A DNA stretch of 64,000 nucleotides from Rhizophagus irregularis. Lineage: Eukaryota > Glomeromycota > Glomeromycetes > Glomerales > Glomeraceae. This document shows, one piece after another, positions 39,522-52,922 of this stretch. Numbering within the stretch: the stretch's first letter is position 1; every line of letters begins with the position of its first letter. The stretch is taken from assembly GCF_026210795.1 (NCBI RefSeq), contig NC_089455.1:1674001-1738000 (forward strand). Direction: 5' to 3'. The notes beneath the pieces were generated by a model. The model ran no database searches. It was not told the DNA's origin and worked only from the letters and a program-made list of their open reading frames with translations. The position numbers were made by a program, and so were the translations under genes.

Positions 39522-41870
39522 AAGTGTTGATAATAATTGGGTATTGATGGTTTTAATCAAGTCCGAAGAATCATTTTTTTTTTTGATAAGACGTCTTATT
39601 TATAATAGATTTTGTTTTGAATATCACAATTTATCGGAGAAATAGACTGCATATCTATTTTAATCTAAACTAAAAGTCTTGAAGTGTCGGTCAAAAAATA
39701 CAATAAACAACGAGGATTTATATATATCAAAATTGTTACCGAAGTTATAACTCTTATGTTGATCCATGCAGACAATTTAAACAAATTTATCGATCTATGC
39801 GCGGATGAAAAACAATCAAAGGTCTAGACCTGATCAATTCAAATATTTGAATTATTAGTTAAGATTGTTTTAAAACAAACAAATACTAAAAATATTACAT
39901 ACTTTGACTTTTCTAATATCCCTGCATAAACCTTTTACATCAATTTGTCCATTTATTTCGAAAAAAAAACGGGTTAATTTGAACTTTAGGTTAATAAAAA
40001 TTTTCTTATTGCAGAAAAGAGTGCTTTTTTATATATATTATAAGATTTCACAGAATTATGCAATTCTCAGCCCAATATGTTTCGAAAATTAATAATGCAC
40101 GCCATAAATTGTAAAAAAAAAACTGAAAATGTGACCAGTTTTAATAAATTAAATATTTCAATAATAATGAAATACGAAGATAAAAAAAAAATAATGGTAT
40201 TTTCTTCTTTTTTTTCCTTTCTTTCTTTCTCGATTTGACTTAATTAAAAAATCATTTAACAAAATTTTGATTCGCACGGGAAACTTTTTTTTTTGCAAAT
40301 TCTAGTTGACAAAAAAATTTCAATACTGCACAATATTATTGGCGCCAAACCCAAAGAATTTTTGCAAAACAAAACACGCACACAAATATATATAAATATA
40401 TATATTATTATGCAAGCAAATAACGAATGGTCAACATAGCCAGAAATTTGGTCGCCAATCAAAAACAATTTTATATATATAATATTGGAGTGCATTTTCT
40501 TGTTCAACTCACGTGATTTTAAAATTTCTTAGTCATTACGTAAAAATCATTGGTTTTTGATAATTTTCACGTGATAATCTAATAACTAATCGGATCAGTA
40601 AAATTTTAATTATTAAAATCTGCGAGTGTTCATCTACGAAAATCTCTCATGCTGCGCAACTCGCATATCGAAATTAAGACATGACAAGATTTTTTAAGAT
40701 TACATGCAGATTTTAAAAAAAATCGATTTTTTGAATTTTTATGATCCCGGATTAGTCAGTATCTGCAACGCATAAAAAATATACGAAATTAGTAATGATC
40801 ATGGAATTATTCTCTTATTCATGTATTCCTCTTTTTCACATCTCTTGAGATGCTGTGATCAAGGGTCTCATACAATTAGGAAAAAGAATTAAAATCAGTT
40901 CTTTCAATAGAATAAATATTGTATGAGAAGATAATATTAAAAAAATTCTAAATTCTTTCAAAATTTATAAATAGAATAAATAGAATAAATATTTGTGAAA
41001 TGTTTAAATTCACTCTTTATGGAATTTTTTTTAAATTACACATGAAAAAGAAAAGACTACCTATAAGAGAATGACATTCTTTTAAATCATATGAAATAAA
41101 TAATAATTAAAATAATTGTACGATAATTAGGATTACCGTGATTTTCAAATTCCTTTACAACCATGAATATTTAATTAGAACAAAAAAAAAAACTATGTGA
41201 TTGTAAGATTCAATGTTGTGGAACCATGACACAAACAATGTAAAACATCATCACAACATGATAATCCTGATTAATCAATTTCAATAAAGAATTTCCCAAA
41301 TAATTGATAGCCTTTTCATCACTGGAGTATCATTAAAATATTAATGTAAATTTTCATAGCGTGTAATTACCTGATTGGCCCGATGAACAAAGTAATATAA
41401 AATAATTATGAGAGAATTTTTTTACATATGCAGGCATAAACTAAACCAAATCGAAATTCTTACCCGATTATTTATCATAAAAACGTTATCACATTTTTAA
41501 TTTTGGTTAAATTGAATGAAACGATATACAGTTTAGATTGTACTCAAAAAAAACAAAAAAAATTTTCTTTTTCTCGTAATACTCAAAATATCTATAACCT
41601 GGTTTTGGCTGATTAATTGCCCCATTTATCATTACGCCAAAAAAAATAAATAATTCTCACGATTTATTTACAAATTTTTTTTTTACATAAAGTTTGATTC
41701 TTTTCCAGTTTATATCTATTTTCTTTTTGCGGGAAGTTTTTGATTTTTTTCCAACTCTGTCAAAATAGAAATTATATGAATGATTTAATTAACAATATAG
41801 TAATTTCTTAAATTGGTACAATTTTTATTTGAATTTATAATTGTCCCTTTCAAATTTATCAAAAAAAAAA
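39388..41870. other. Divergent intergenic region (2.5 kb)
   Basis: Between the starts of the methyltransferase (-) and tricalbin (+) genes. It includes a (TA)n run at 39496-39520 and poly-A/T stretches. The open frames at 39904-40092 and 40256-40507 are AT-rich and look like chance. No repeat element was recognised. Confidence 0.55.
39496..39520. repeat. (TA)n microsatellite
   Basis: About 12 TA units roughly 110 bp upstream of the methyltransferase start. It may influence the promoter, but nothing in the sequence proves that. Confidence 0.85.
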
Positions 41871-44800
41871 ATGTCTCAAGAACAAAAAGTACAAACAGGG
41901 CCAAATGAAGCATCAGTTGGCCTATCGGGTTCAGCTCCAGCAAAAGATGAAGAAACTAAAAATAAATCCCATTTAGCTATCGATTCCGCGGCGGAAATTC
42001 CTGATTGGGAAAAAATTGGATGGAAAAGGGTTTCTGAATTTGGAGAACCTAGAACCGATAAAAAATTTCAATATGAAGAAATTTTAAAAGAATTATATTA
42101 TAACGATTTATGGACATATTCTGGAGTTGTTTTTATTTCTTTGTTTGCTACTTGGTTTATTGTATTATGTGGCGGAAGTATTGGTTGGGTCTTTGTCTTA
42201 TGTGCATTCATTAGTATGTATCTTTTTTTATATATATTTATTTATTTATTTAATAATATATATAAAATTTATTTATTAATTCGATTTTTTTTTTTCCCAC
42301 AGCTACATATTTGAAAAATTCTGTGAATAGATTTTATAGAAATGCTAAAAGTGATATTAGCAGGAAAATTGCAAGAGAGAAATTAGAAGTAGATGAAGAA
42401 AAAGTTGAATGGTTAAATGAATTTTTACGAAGATTTTGGTTAATTTATGAACCCGAATTATCAAAGTCAATTATTCAAATAGCTGATACTGTTTTATCCG
42501 CATCTACACCAGGTTTCTTAGATTCTCTAAAATTAACCAATTTTACTTTGGGTACAAAGCCCCCTGTAATTGAATCTATTAGATCTTATCCAAAAGAAAA
42601 TGATAATGAAGTGGTACGTAACCCATCATTAGTGTTGTCCTACATCTATTGACTAATATAATCCTTAAAATTTTAACCATTTTTTTGTTGCTTCTTTCGT
42701 GTGTAGGTTATGGATTGGAGAGTTAGTTTTGAACCAAATGATTTAGCAGAAATGACAAAAGCACAATTAGTAAAAAAGGTTAATCCTAAAGTAATTTTAA
42801 CTGTAAGAGTAGGAAGAGGATTTGTAGGGGCGGGAATACCAATTTTATTAGAAAACATGTCATTTACAGGATTATTAAGAGTCAAATTGAAATTAATTCC
42901 AAACTTTCCACATGTCGAAACTATTGAATTTGGTTTTCTCGAAAAACCAAATATTGATTATGTGTTGAAACCTATTGGTGGTGAAACTCTTGGATTTGAT
43001 ATCGGAATTGTAAGTGTAAATGTTGTGTCAAAATTTGAATTAAAATTAAAATTAAATTAATTTGTGCATTTCTTTTTTTCATCCGTTGTTTAAATTCTCA
43101 TTTAGGTCCCTGGATTATCATCATTTATTAAAGATCAGGTTCATGCAACACTTCAACCAATGATGTACCCTCCAAATACATATCAATTAAAAACGGAACA
43201 CTTATTATATGGATTCCCTGTAGAATCATCAATCGGAGTATTAAAATTAACAATTAAAAACGCTAAATCTTTAAGAAATGCCGAAACATTCGGTACATCA
43301 GATCCATATTGTAAAGTAGTATTAATATCATCCGATGTCACAGAAGCTGGAAAAGAATTAACACGTACAAAACATATAAGTAATTCTTTAAATCCAGTCT
43401 GGGACGAGACTCATTATTTATTATTTCATAACTTAAGAGATAGTTTTAAATTCCAAATTTATGATTCTAACGGTAGTCTTAATTCCGATACTTTACTTGG
43501 CGATACCACTGTTCCTCTGAAAAATTTTGAGGAAACCCCTAATCAATCCAATAAGTGAGTTTTTTTTTAATAAGACACTAATATTTTTTTTTATTTGCCT
43601 TTCATATTTATATTATTTTCTTTTTTAGAACAATTCCGGTTTATCATAATGGAAAACAAAAAGGAGAATTAAATTATGATGCAGTTTGGTACCCAATCGT
43701 TAAAACTGAAAAAGACAAACCTGTTCCTGAATCAAGTATGATTGTGTACTTTTTTGCATTATAAATGATACTATAGATATGAACTTAATTTTTTTTAATT
43801 ATTTTTAGATATCGGAATTTTGAAATTTAATCTTCATCAGGCTAAAGATCTTGATCCAAAATATTCAATGGTTGGAGTATACAATCCATATGTTGATTTA
43901 AAATATAACGGAAAAAATATGTTTACATCAAAAACATTTAGGAGAAGCAACAATCCGACTTGGGAGGTAAAGAATAATGTTAAAATATGCTTATTTTTTT
44001 TTTTCACTGTAACATCATTTTATTCATTCTCTCGTTCTTTATAGGAATTCTTTGAAATATTTATAACGGACAGAAAGAAAGCAAGTTTAGAATTGAATAT
44101 TAGAGATGAGAGAGGTTTTGCTGAAGATCCTATAGTTTGTAGTTGGAGTATGAATGTTGAAGATTTTGTAAGACTAAATGGGGAATCAGGAATTGATTGG
44201 TTTGATGTTTATGGTGCTCGTAGTGGTAAAGTTAGATTAAGTTGTCAATGGAAACCTGTTATACTTGATCATACTCCTGAAAATAGTGGTATGTGAATAA
44301 TATATATGATATAGCACGAAACATTTATTTTGTCTTTATTTTTTTTCCTTTAAGAAAAAATATAAATTATATAAAAAATTAATATATATATATTTCTTAA
44401 ATATATATATAATATATATTTATAATCAAATTTTGTATAAATGTTCGTTTGATTTTAAGTGTTTATGTACTTTGCGTGCTTTTTTTTTTATTTATTTCTG
44501 AAAAAATTTGTTTCTCTCGCAGCCGAACCACCCGCAGCTGAACCATTCGGTATTGTTAAACTTCACATCAAGAAAGCAACAGATATCAAGAATGTGGCGC
44601 AGTTAAGAGGTAATATATAATAATAAAAAAAATGATGATAATTAAATAACAATAAAAATTACAGGACATTAGTAATTGAATGTTTAAAAAAAACCCCTTT
44701 TCAAAATAATCGCTAAACAGGCAAATCGGATCCATATATAAGAATAATGTTAAACTCCATCTATAGAGGTCGTACAAATGTGCGAAATGATAATTTAAAC

Positions 44801-47221
44801 CCGACATGGGATGAACATTTTTATATTCCCGTACATGCTCTTGAAGAAAAATTATTATTATATTGTTATGATTATGAAAATTATGGTAAAGATAGATATC
44901 TAGGATTTACCGAGTTAGATGTAAAAGATTTAATTAAAAAATCTGATGATGGAACAATTTTATCTGCTGAAACAATTAATACGTAAGTTCTAGGTTGGAT
45001 TTTTTTTCTTTTTTTTTTTATCAAAAATATCGTTAATATCGTTCGAATTAAAGAAAAAATATTTTTTAAATAAATATATTTGGTATTTATCAGTGCTGCG
45101 CCATTAAAAGATACCAAAGGGTCATTATTTTATTCCGCAAGTTTTCATCCTGTATTAATTAATAAAGGAGAAATCAAGGAGGAAGAAATCAAAGAAAAAA
45201 ATATCAACGTGTTGGAACACCGTAAGTTTAATCTAGATATTATTTACTTAATTACTTTCGAACGAATATTAAAAATATATTTTTATATTTCAAAGAATCC
45301 GGAATATTGGTTATAAATATTAATCAAGCAAAATTCAAGAAAAAAAACACATGTGTTGAAGTTTTCGTAGACAATGATCCTTTCCCAGCCTACAATACAC
45401 AAGTTTCCGACTTATCCGAACCACATTGGGAAGAAGGTAAAAAAAATTTTTCCTTGTCATGTGACCGAATGTATCTTAATTTGGATTTACGAATATATAT
45501 TTATTATTATTTTTTTTTTATTACAGTCACAGACGTATTCATTAAAGAATTAAATTCTTCTAAAATAATACTTGATATAAAACAATCAAGTTCAAAATCT
45601 ATAGGAAAGGTTGAACTTAATGTAAAAAAATCATTAGAAAAATGCTTAGAAAATAATGGAAATATTTGGTTACCAGTTGAAGGCATGGACAATTGTACTA
45701 TTAACATTGGACTAAATTACATTCCTGTTAAATATAATCCTGAATCGCATGAATCGCATGAATCGTATGAATCACATGAATCACATGAATCACATGTATC
45801 GCATGAATCGCATGAATCACATGAATCACATGAATCACGCGAAAATATTAACGGTATTTATAACCATATTTCTTGTTTGTTAAGAGAAAATTTTAATTTA
45901 ACGCATGATTTGTGTTTTAGATACGGAACATCCGCACTCAGAAACTTTGAATAAAAAAGGACATGCAGCAAGTGCAATCACAGATGGTGTTGGTGCAATC
46001 ACAGATGGTGTTAGTGCAATCACAGATGGTGTTAGTAAAGTTGGATCTCGCCTTTTCTTATTAAAAAAGAAAGATAAAGATGAACATAAAAAAAGTGTGG
46101 AGGAAAAAATAGCTGAAAAAGTTATTCCCGATAAATCTAACGATAATGAATTTGTTCCTAAAAAATCAAAAGAGACAAAACCAATTAATGATAAACAAGA
46201 GGAGGGTAAAGAAGAGCCTATACCCCCAAACCAACAAGAAAAACCTTCAGCAAATCATGTTGAAATGAATCAAAAAGAAAATCAGAAGTTGGAAAAAACT
46301 AATGGAATTAAACCATATAACGTTGATAAACCTAAACAGGAAGAGGAAAACAATGAATCAGCGACAAGACATATTGAATTTAAAGAAGAACCAAAACGTG
46401 AGAGAAAGCCAGACGAAGGTTCTAGATCAAGTGAAGAAAATGGTAATAATAATCACTCAAGTAGAATTTCTACATATGACTCAAATCGATTGTCTACGTA
46501 TGGTTCAAATCGATTTTCTACTTATAGCATAAATCAATCTGGAGGTAATTATTGACTCAATAAAGCATGTATTCATATTTTGAATCAAATAATTCATTTT
46601 TTTTTTATTTCTCTGTACATAGAAATTGTTGGTGAACCTGGGACTTTAACAATAACAGTAGTTGAAGCAAAGAATCTAATTGCTGCTAGTGATGGAGGCA
46701 AAACAAGTAATTCATACGTAAAGATAAAAGCTAATGGTAAAAAAGAAGTTTTTAAAACCTCAGTTATAAAAAAATCCACCTCTCCAAAATGGTATGTATT
46801 TTAAAATAATTTTTTTTTTTAAAAAAAATATATAATTAATTCTCTCCCTTTTGGTTTATCTTAAAGGAACGAACGGGTAACATTAACAATAACGGGTTCT
46901 CCGATATCTTACTTATTTTGTGTTCGAGATCGTAATTTGTTATCAAAAGATGTAGAGTTAGGAGAGTATGAATTACGTTTATGGGATCATATTAAGGTTG
47001 ACGAATACATTAAAGATTTGTCAGTACCATTATCAAAAGGAACAAATTCTCAATTGCATATTAAATTAGATTTTGTTCCGTCTGCACCAAATAGTAGTGC
47101 TGAACAAGTGAATTTAACTAATGATAGTAATGGAATAACGCCTAAAAGAACTTCTGGTGATAATGTTAGAGAAATTAATGATAATGGTTTAACTAAATTT
47201 AGCATTAGAAGAAAGAAGTAA
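41871..47221 (+). CDS. Tricalbin-like SMP and multi-C2 lipid-transfer protein
   Basis: A 15-exon gene, 1335 residues. Exons: 41871-42213, 42303-42613, 42707-43009, 43106-43554, 43629-43735, 43809-43966, 44045-44288, 44523-44609, 44721-44982, 45094-45221, 45296-45436, 45527-45853, 45921-46544, 46623-46791, 46867-47221; all phases agree. ATG at 41871 follows a poly-A run; the longer frame upstream has only a TTG. A hydrophobic hairpin (about 80-118) should anchor the protein in the ER. An SMP lipid-transfer domain follows (about 120-340; WLNEFLRRFWLIYEPELS, FTLGTKPP). C2 domains start near 355 (GVLKLTIKNAKSL, TSDPYCK), 505 (GILKFNLHQAKDL), 650 (GIVKLHIKKATDI, KSDPYIR) and 1165 (GTLTITVVEAKNL), with a degenerate C2 near 800. 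Between the last two lies a charged, repeat-bearing linker. By analogy with yeast Tcb1-3 and extended synaptotagmins, it tethers cortical ER to the plasma membrane and moves lipids, with C2 domains binding membrane, some in a Ca-dependent way. Confidence 0.9.
45742..45840 (+). repeat. 9-bp coding repeat (ESH)n
   Basis: Eleven units of the 9-bp repeat GAATCRCAT in exon 12 of the tricalbin gene, encoding Glu-Ser-His with a few variants (ESY, VSH, ESR). In frame, in the linker before the last C2 domain. The His-rich stretch could bind metal or change charge with pH; that is speculation. Confidence 0.9.
45974..46036 (+). repeat. 21-bp coding repeat (AITDGVS)n
   Basis: Three in-frame units in exon 13 of the tricalbin gene encoding AITDGVG, AITDGVS and AITDGVS, just before a basic KVGSRLFLLKKKDKD segment. 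Likely an amphipathic linker helix. Confidence 0.85.
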
Positions 47222-48042
47222 TTTCGAATATTTCAATAGACAATTGTAAACATTTTCATATTATAATTTGTATAATTTGTATTTGTAATTCTATTTTATT
47301 ATTTATAAACTTTTCAAATTTTAAAAAGTAATTAATACTAAATTTGTAAATATAGTTTAACTAATACACTTTTAGTTGATTAATTTGTCAAATACTGTAT
47401 ATTATTATAAAAACAGTATATAAGACTAGTTTTGTTGTAGATTATTTTATACCATATTTCCAGGATTTTGAACTATACTAATCTAATTTAGATTTAAGTT
47501 TGTGTAGAATTTATATATTAATTCTAGCCAAAATTGCATATTACAGAGGGTTTTAAAATTTCTTGTCAATTCTATTTTTAAATAATGGATTTCAATATAA
47601 TTTATATCATTGGATTCATCTTAATAAAAAAAATCCAATTGCATTTCTAGTATTAATGTTAACTGAAATATTGCAAAAAATGTATTTTTTTACTTTTTTT
47701 TGTTTAAACTATTTGAATTATATTAGTATTATTTGAAGTCCTATATTTCTAATAGTTTTTTTATTAATATTTTTATAGATAATGTTTATTTAAAAAATAA
47801 ATTACAAAAGTTTATTAGTAATTTAAAATTATATATAATATAATATTAATATAATTATATAAACCAGTTATTTTATAAATTATAATTTTATTATTATTAT
47901 TTTTTTTTTATTTTCATTTATTATACTTAAAGAAAATATCATAATGGAATCATAATAATCAATAATATTTATAGTTTCAATTATTACATATTTATATATT
48001 ATTGGTTTAATAGAACTATTCATGCAATATTTATAATTAATG

Positions 48043-48121
48043 GATATTGTATGGTGTTGTATTTATATTGGTTAACATCATAAAATGACATTAACCAATA
48101 TAAATACCACTGTACAATATC
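48043..48121. repeat. Long imperfect hairpin / foldback element
   Basis: Arms of about 31-33 bp begin GATATTGTA and close with TATTTATATTGGTTAA, inverted around a 14-17-bp loop; the outer part differs by two inserted bases and two substitutions. The size suits a small foldback element or an RNA hairpin. Confidence 0.75.
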
Positions 48122-49709
48122 TATGTTATCGTACAGCTAATGCAGATCATGCTTAAATAAACTATTAATATTCAATATTGTACGCAAATAAACTATTGAT
48201 ATCAATATTGTACAATAATGAAAATATTGGATAAATAAAATCAGCATGATCCTATAAGATCATACAATAAACTCCATTACTATCCAATAATTTTATTATT
48301 ATACCAATACATAGTAATATAAAATAACTAACCTAAATAACAATTATGTAAAATCTGCATAAACTTATAAGAATAACTAATAATAAATTTTATTATACAC
48401 AGTAAATTGATATCGAACTTTTAATATAAGTAGACATAGCAGACATAGAAGTGAAAATTTTAATATATCAGAATTAGGAATTTAAAACAAATTATCATAT
48501 TTTTTTTTTGCATTTCAATTTTGTCCAATTCTCAGAATTGTTTCAAAAAAAAAAAAAAAAAATATATGATATATATATAATTAATTTACAAATTTTACTA
48601 ATAAAATTAATGGTTTCATTATATTAAATTTTACTATATATTTTTTCACTATTAATTATAATTATTTTTTTTTTATTTTAATAAATATTAATATAAACAA
48701 TTATTATAAAATAATTATTTCAATCTATTAAAATTAAATTATAACTGTTTATTTAAAAAATACTTTACTTTTACTATACAATAAAAATGATTAAAAAAAA
48801 AATATAAATATAAAATAAAAAAGTAAAAAAACTATTTCTAGTTAAAAAACTGAATCATATAAATTACAAAAAAAAAAGATTAATAGGACTATAAATAAGA
48901 CTAATAAAACTAAACTTTTCCTTATATTAATGTAATACTTATAAAAATAAATTATATTTATTTACTATCTTTAGCTAATTAATTTATATTTTGTAAAATT
49001 ACATATAACTTGCTTTATATTAGTTTATTTTTATAGTATTTCTTTGATAATTTATAATTTATAATAGTTCCTATAACTTGATTTAATTTATTAAATATAT
49101 TTAATGTATTAATTTTAAAATATTTAAAGTCTTTGTAATTTTAGTAATAATTTATTTTTAAGAAAAAACATATTTATTACTACTATTATATTTTTATATT
49201 TTTTTATATAATAAAATTTATATTTATTGCTACTTTATATTTTTCAAGTTTTGAATATTAATTATTTATATTTGCTTACTAATTGTTTAATTTCTTTAAA
49301 ATTTTGATTTTAACTTTTATTAACAATTTATAGAAATTTATATTAAAAAAAACTTGAAATTTACCATTTATTAGAATACTAAAGTTGAAAAATCTACAAA
49401 AAGAAAATGGGTAATTAAAGAATAATAGTAAACAAAAAAGTAAATAAATATTATAAAAAAAAAGCTTACCTTCAAATATTTAAGAAGAAAGAAAAGGTAT
49501 TAAAAAGCATTAAAGAACATTAAAGACATTATAAATATTAAAGATTGTTAAAAAATGTTGAAGAATAATAGGATATTAAAGAACATTAAAAAAAAGTTGT
49601 TTGTTATTTGATAAATAAATTAAAAAAATAATCAGATAATATTATCTACAGGATCCCGTTTACTTATAAGATAGGTCCTCAGCCGTATTGGCGAGTAGGC
49701 TCAAATGCC

Positions 49710-49990
49710 TCAAATGACTCAAATGCGTACATGTCATTTAGGGTGCATTTCAACATTAAATGACAAATGACCTAGTCATTTAAAAATTACATCATAATTC
49801 TGGCCAGAACTATTCATACAATTTCACTATTTTATGGATAAAATTTTCACATGATATTAGAAGTTCGTAATTCGGCCGGCATTATAACTTGAGCTGAATT
49901 ATAAAGCATTAATTTTAAATGACTCAAATGACAAATGACCTAAATGACTAGGTCATTCGAAGGTCATTCGAGGTCATTCAAAACGGGCAA
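49710..49990. repeat. AAATGAC-type repeat cluster, direct and inverted
   Basis: Many copies of AATGAC or its complement GTCATT. A 17-bp block AAATGACAAATGACCTA is repeated at 49758-49774 and 49926-49942, and inverted copies (AGGTCATTC) fill 49946-49980. Probably the ends of a miniature transposon with subterminal repeats; the outer borders are not clear. Confidence 0.6.
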
Positions 49991-50057
49991 ACGACCCCAC
50001 ATTTACATCATCGCCCCTGCCTGTGTAAAAATCATATATAAAATTCTTTGCGGATCC

Positions 50058-50300
50058 TAAGGTTGCTTGTCTAAACCTCTTCAAAATCCTACGATTAGTT
50101 TCATCAAAATTTTACTATAGATTTATTATAGTTTTGGCAAAGTTTCAGCAGTTTCAGCATTTATAATAAGTTTCGGCAGTTTCACCTTTCTCCAAAGTTT
50201 CGCCAGTTTTTTAATATAACTTTAATATAGTTTCGGCAGAATTTCACTTTTCAGTGAAACGCCATCTTGTCTAAACCCTAGATTTCGGCAAGCAACCTTA
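50058..50300. mobile_element. hAT-like MITE, copy 1
   Basis: A 243-bp non-coding element with 12-bp terminal inverted repeats TAAGGTTGCTTG and CAAGCAACCTTA. It is flanked by 8-bp direct repeats GCGGATCC (50050-50057) and GCAGATCC (50301-50308), seven of eight identical. An 8-bp target-site duplication is the hallmark of hAT-superfamily insertion. A related copy in the opposite internal orientation lies at 62136-62379. Confidence 0.8.
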
Positions 50301-51209
50301 GCAGATCCTACTATAAAAGGAAATTTTATGTTACATTATTATGATTTTTTTCCTTTTTAACTAATTAACTTAAAAAAAAAGTAAGGTAACAACTATTAGT
50401 AAAGGGCCAATTTTTTACGGTGACTTTTATTATAAGTAAGCAAGATCCTATTATCTACATTAAATAAATATATTATAAATAAAAAATTAGTAGGTGATAT
50501 TACTTAGGTAATTTTATCCTAAGTGAAAATTAATTATAATCCTTTAATTTTTTCTAATTGCAATTTTTTTCTTAATATACTATAAGTTATATAGTAATAA
50601 TAAATTATTTAATAAATAAATATCATGAAATTTTTATTTTAATTTTATTATTTTATTGTTTTTTTTCTTAAAAATATCAAAATACCACTAGTAATTTTTA
50701 CTAATTCAATTTTTTGAATTTTATAAATTACATATATTAAATAATTATTTTATATGTAAATTTACAAGAAAAAAAGATTTGTTTAAGATCAAAAAGGCTG
50801 TTTTTCAGATAATTTTTAAGAAAAATGCAAAATTTTTGATTTTTAATTTTTCACTTTACTAAAAGTTTTTTTAATAAAAACAATATTTATTAATATATTT
50901 ATTATTTAAATTAAAATTTTGTGATCAGTATTTTTTAACTTCAGCAAAATTATAAACTGGAATTTTATAACTCCACCTAAATTGTAATTTTTAGTCAAAA
51001 TTAAATAGTAACAATTACCGGTAATGATAATTACTACTGGTAATATTTAGCAATATCCTTTTTCCTTTATATAATTTGTTTAAAAACAGTAATTTTTTTT
51101 TTTATTTATTTAAATAAAAAAAGGTTTTTTTTAAACTTACTATATAATAATTATAAATTACTATTAGTAAAAGCTAAATAAAAGATATACTAGTAATATA
51201 ATAGTAATA

Positions 51210-51676
51210 TAGTTGCACCTTCATAATTGCATGCACCTGGAGCCCAGCCATGTATATGCAATTAGGGAGGGTGTGCACTTAAAGAACATCCAATAGAAAA
51301 ATCAATATTTTTAATTGGAGAGAATATTTATTTAAATTTACTTTTATTTTATATTTTCATTTTAATGAAAGAATTGCACATACAAAAATGATATGTAGTG
51401 TAAAATAATATAATAAAATTAAAAAGATTGAAAAATATTTTTTATTCAAAAAAATGTAAATTGTTAAATTTATCTATTTTAAGAACCAAACAGCTATCGA
51501 TGATTGGTCAATATTACATAATTTTCACGTAAATGCATTTATGGAGAGTGTTCTGATATACCCAGAATTCAGAATTACATGCACATGTAGAACATAGAGG
51601 GTGTGCATTTACTCTAAGTCTTTAGCTTTGGACCAAACCATAGCATGCATATAGGGAGGGAATGGAGGTGCGACTG
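51210..51676. mobile_element. Tc1/mariner-like MITE with TA borders
   Basis: About 467 bp. The left end is TAGTTGCACCTTCAT and the right end, as reverse complement, CAGTCGCACCTCCAT; both are flanked by TA. Internal GGGTGTGCA and ATGCATG blocks are shared with the smaller element at 55895-56092. No coding capacity. The TA flanks and CAGT-type ends point to the Tc1/mariner/pogo group. Confidence 0.6.
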
Positions 51677-52554
51677 TAATTATAAATTATAAATTAATAG
51701 TTAAGTAAAATAATATTTTTAATTTTTTTTCTTTAATAAAAAATAACTAAATAAATTGGATAGTAATACAAAAAGATTTAATTTAAAAAATGTAATGTAT
51801 TTACCATTTTATAATTCTTCAATTTTATTATACAAATTAGTATTAGTTAAAGATAAAAATAAAGAATTTAAAAATAATTTTAATAGGATTTGGATTTTAA
51901 TATTTTTATATTACAGTTTTTTTTTTAAAAAAAATTCTTTACTTATTAAACACATTTGCTAGTCAAGTAAAATAACTAAAATCTTTAAGATTTTACAGTA
52001 TTATCAATTGATATTTCTAATTCGCTTAAATCAGCATAGAATATTATTATATTAATTTTGAAGGAATCTACTATTGACATTTGCTTATTATTTCAACAAT
52101 TATTACACCTAGAAATTTGAAATCACGAACTGTGTTTTATCTTTTTATGATCGCTGAATGCTAATAAAATGCCAATATTGTTTTATATAGTGGTCAAGGA
52201 AAAGGTAATTAAATCACATAAACAAACTATAAAATTTAGAAATTTTGATATTAAAAACTTGTGCATTTATATAAAAAAAATTTTGACCATTATGAGCCCG
52301 AAATTCTAAATTTTTTTTTTTTTTCACGTGTTGATCATCTTTATCGCTTTTGCTAAAGTTAGTTATAATATACAGACTGGTCATTCCCTTATTATAACGT
52401 AAAAAGGATAAGGAGATCTTAATAATTAATAATCTATAATTGGTTTAATTAAAGGTTTTTTTTTGTTTTGTTTGAATAACCAAAACCAGATCAAAACTAT
52501 TTAGTTCAAAGTTATTTAAAAATAAATATTTTAAAAATTACTTTAATATTTAAT

Positions 52555-52765
52555 AGTTATTCGGCGAATAACTGTTATTATCTGTTATATTGGGTAAATC
52601 AAGTTTGTTTGGTTGATCCGGGCCCGAGATAAACTGATCAAATTTGATTCCCAGCTACCTTTAGGTAGCGTTAGTTATTCGGCTTGAAGTGCCGAATAAG
52701 TGATTTATCCGGTATCCCGTGATTTAAATATTTTTAATTATAAAAAATCACGTGATACCGGATAA
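52555..52765. repeat. Cluster of perfect and near-perfect palindromes
   Basis: Four hairpin-capable sequences within 210 bp: 52555-52573 (AGTTATTCG/CGAATAACT, 1-base centre), 52654-52669 (GCTACCT/AGGTAGC), 52675-52699 (TTATTCGGC/GCCGAATAA, 7-base loop) and 52705-52765 (21-bp arms, 20 of 21 paired, beginning TTATCCGGTATC). The first and third share TTATTCGGC-type arms. A sequence like the arm of the last recurs at about 54304-54324, next to the secreted-protein gene. Confidence 0.75.
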
Positions 52766-52922
52766 AAGTATATACTATGATAGGAAAAGACCGATATTTG
52801 TACCACATCCAATAATTATAGTAGTTTCATATTTGATACGGATTTAATAAGTATATCTCCGCGGAACTGCAGCGGATTAATAAATAGTATTAACTATTCC
52901 TTTTAAATTTAAGCGTAGTTTT

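Noticed and set aside
41841-41870. Longer tricalbin N-terminus starting at TTG
   Set aside because: No ATG in this extension; the ATG at 41871 gives a normal start after an A-rich leader.
45742-45840. CRISPR-like array
   Set aside because: The 9-bp units are contiguous without spacers and are in frame within a coding exon of a eukaryotic gene.
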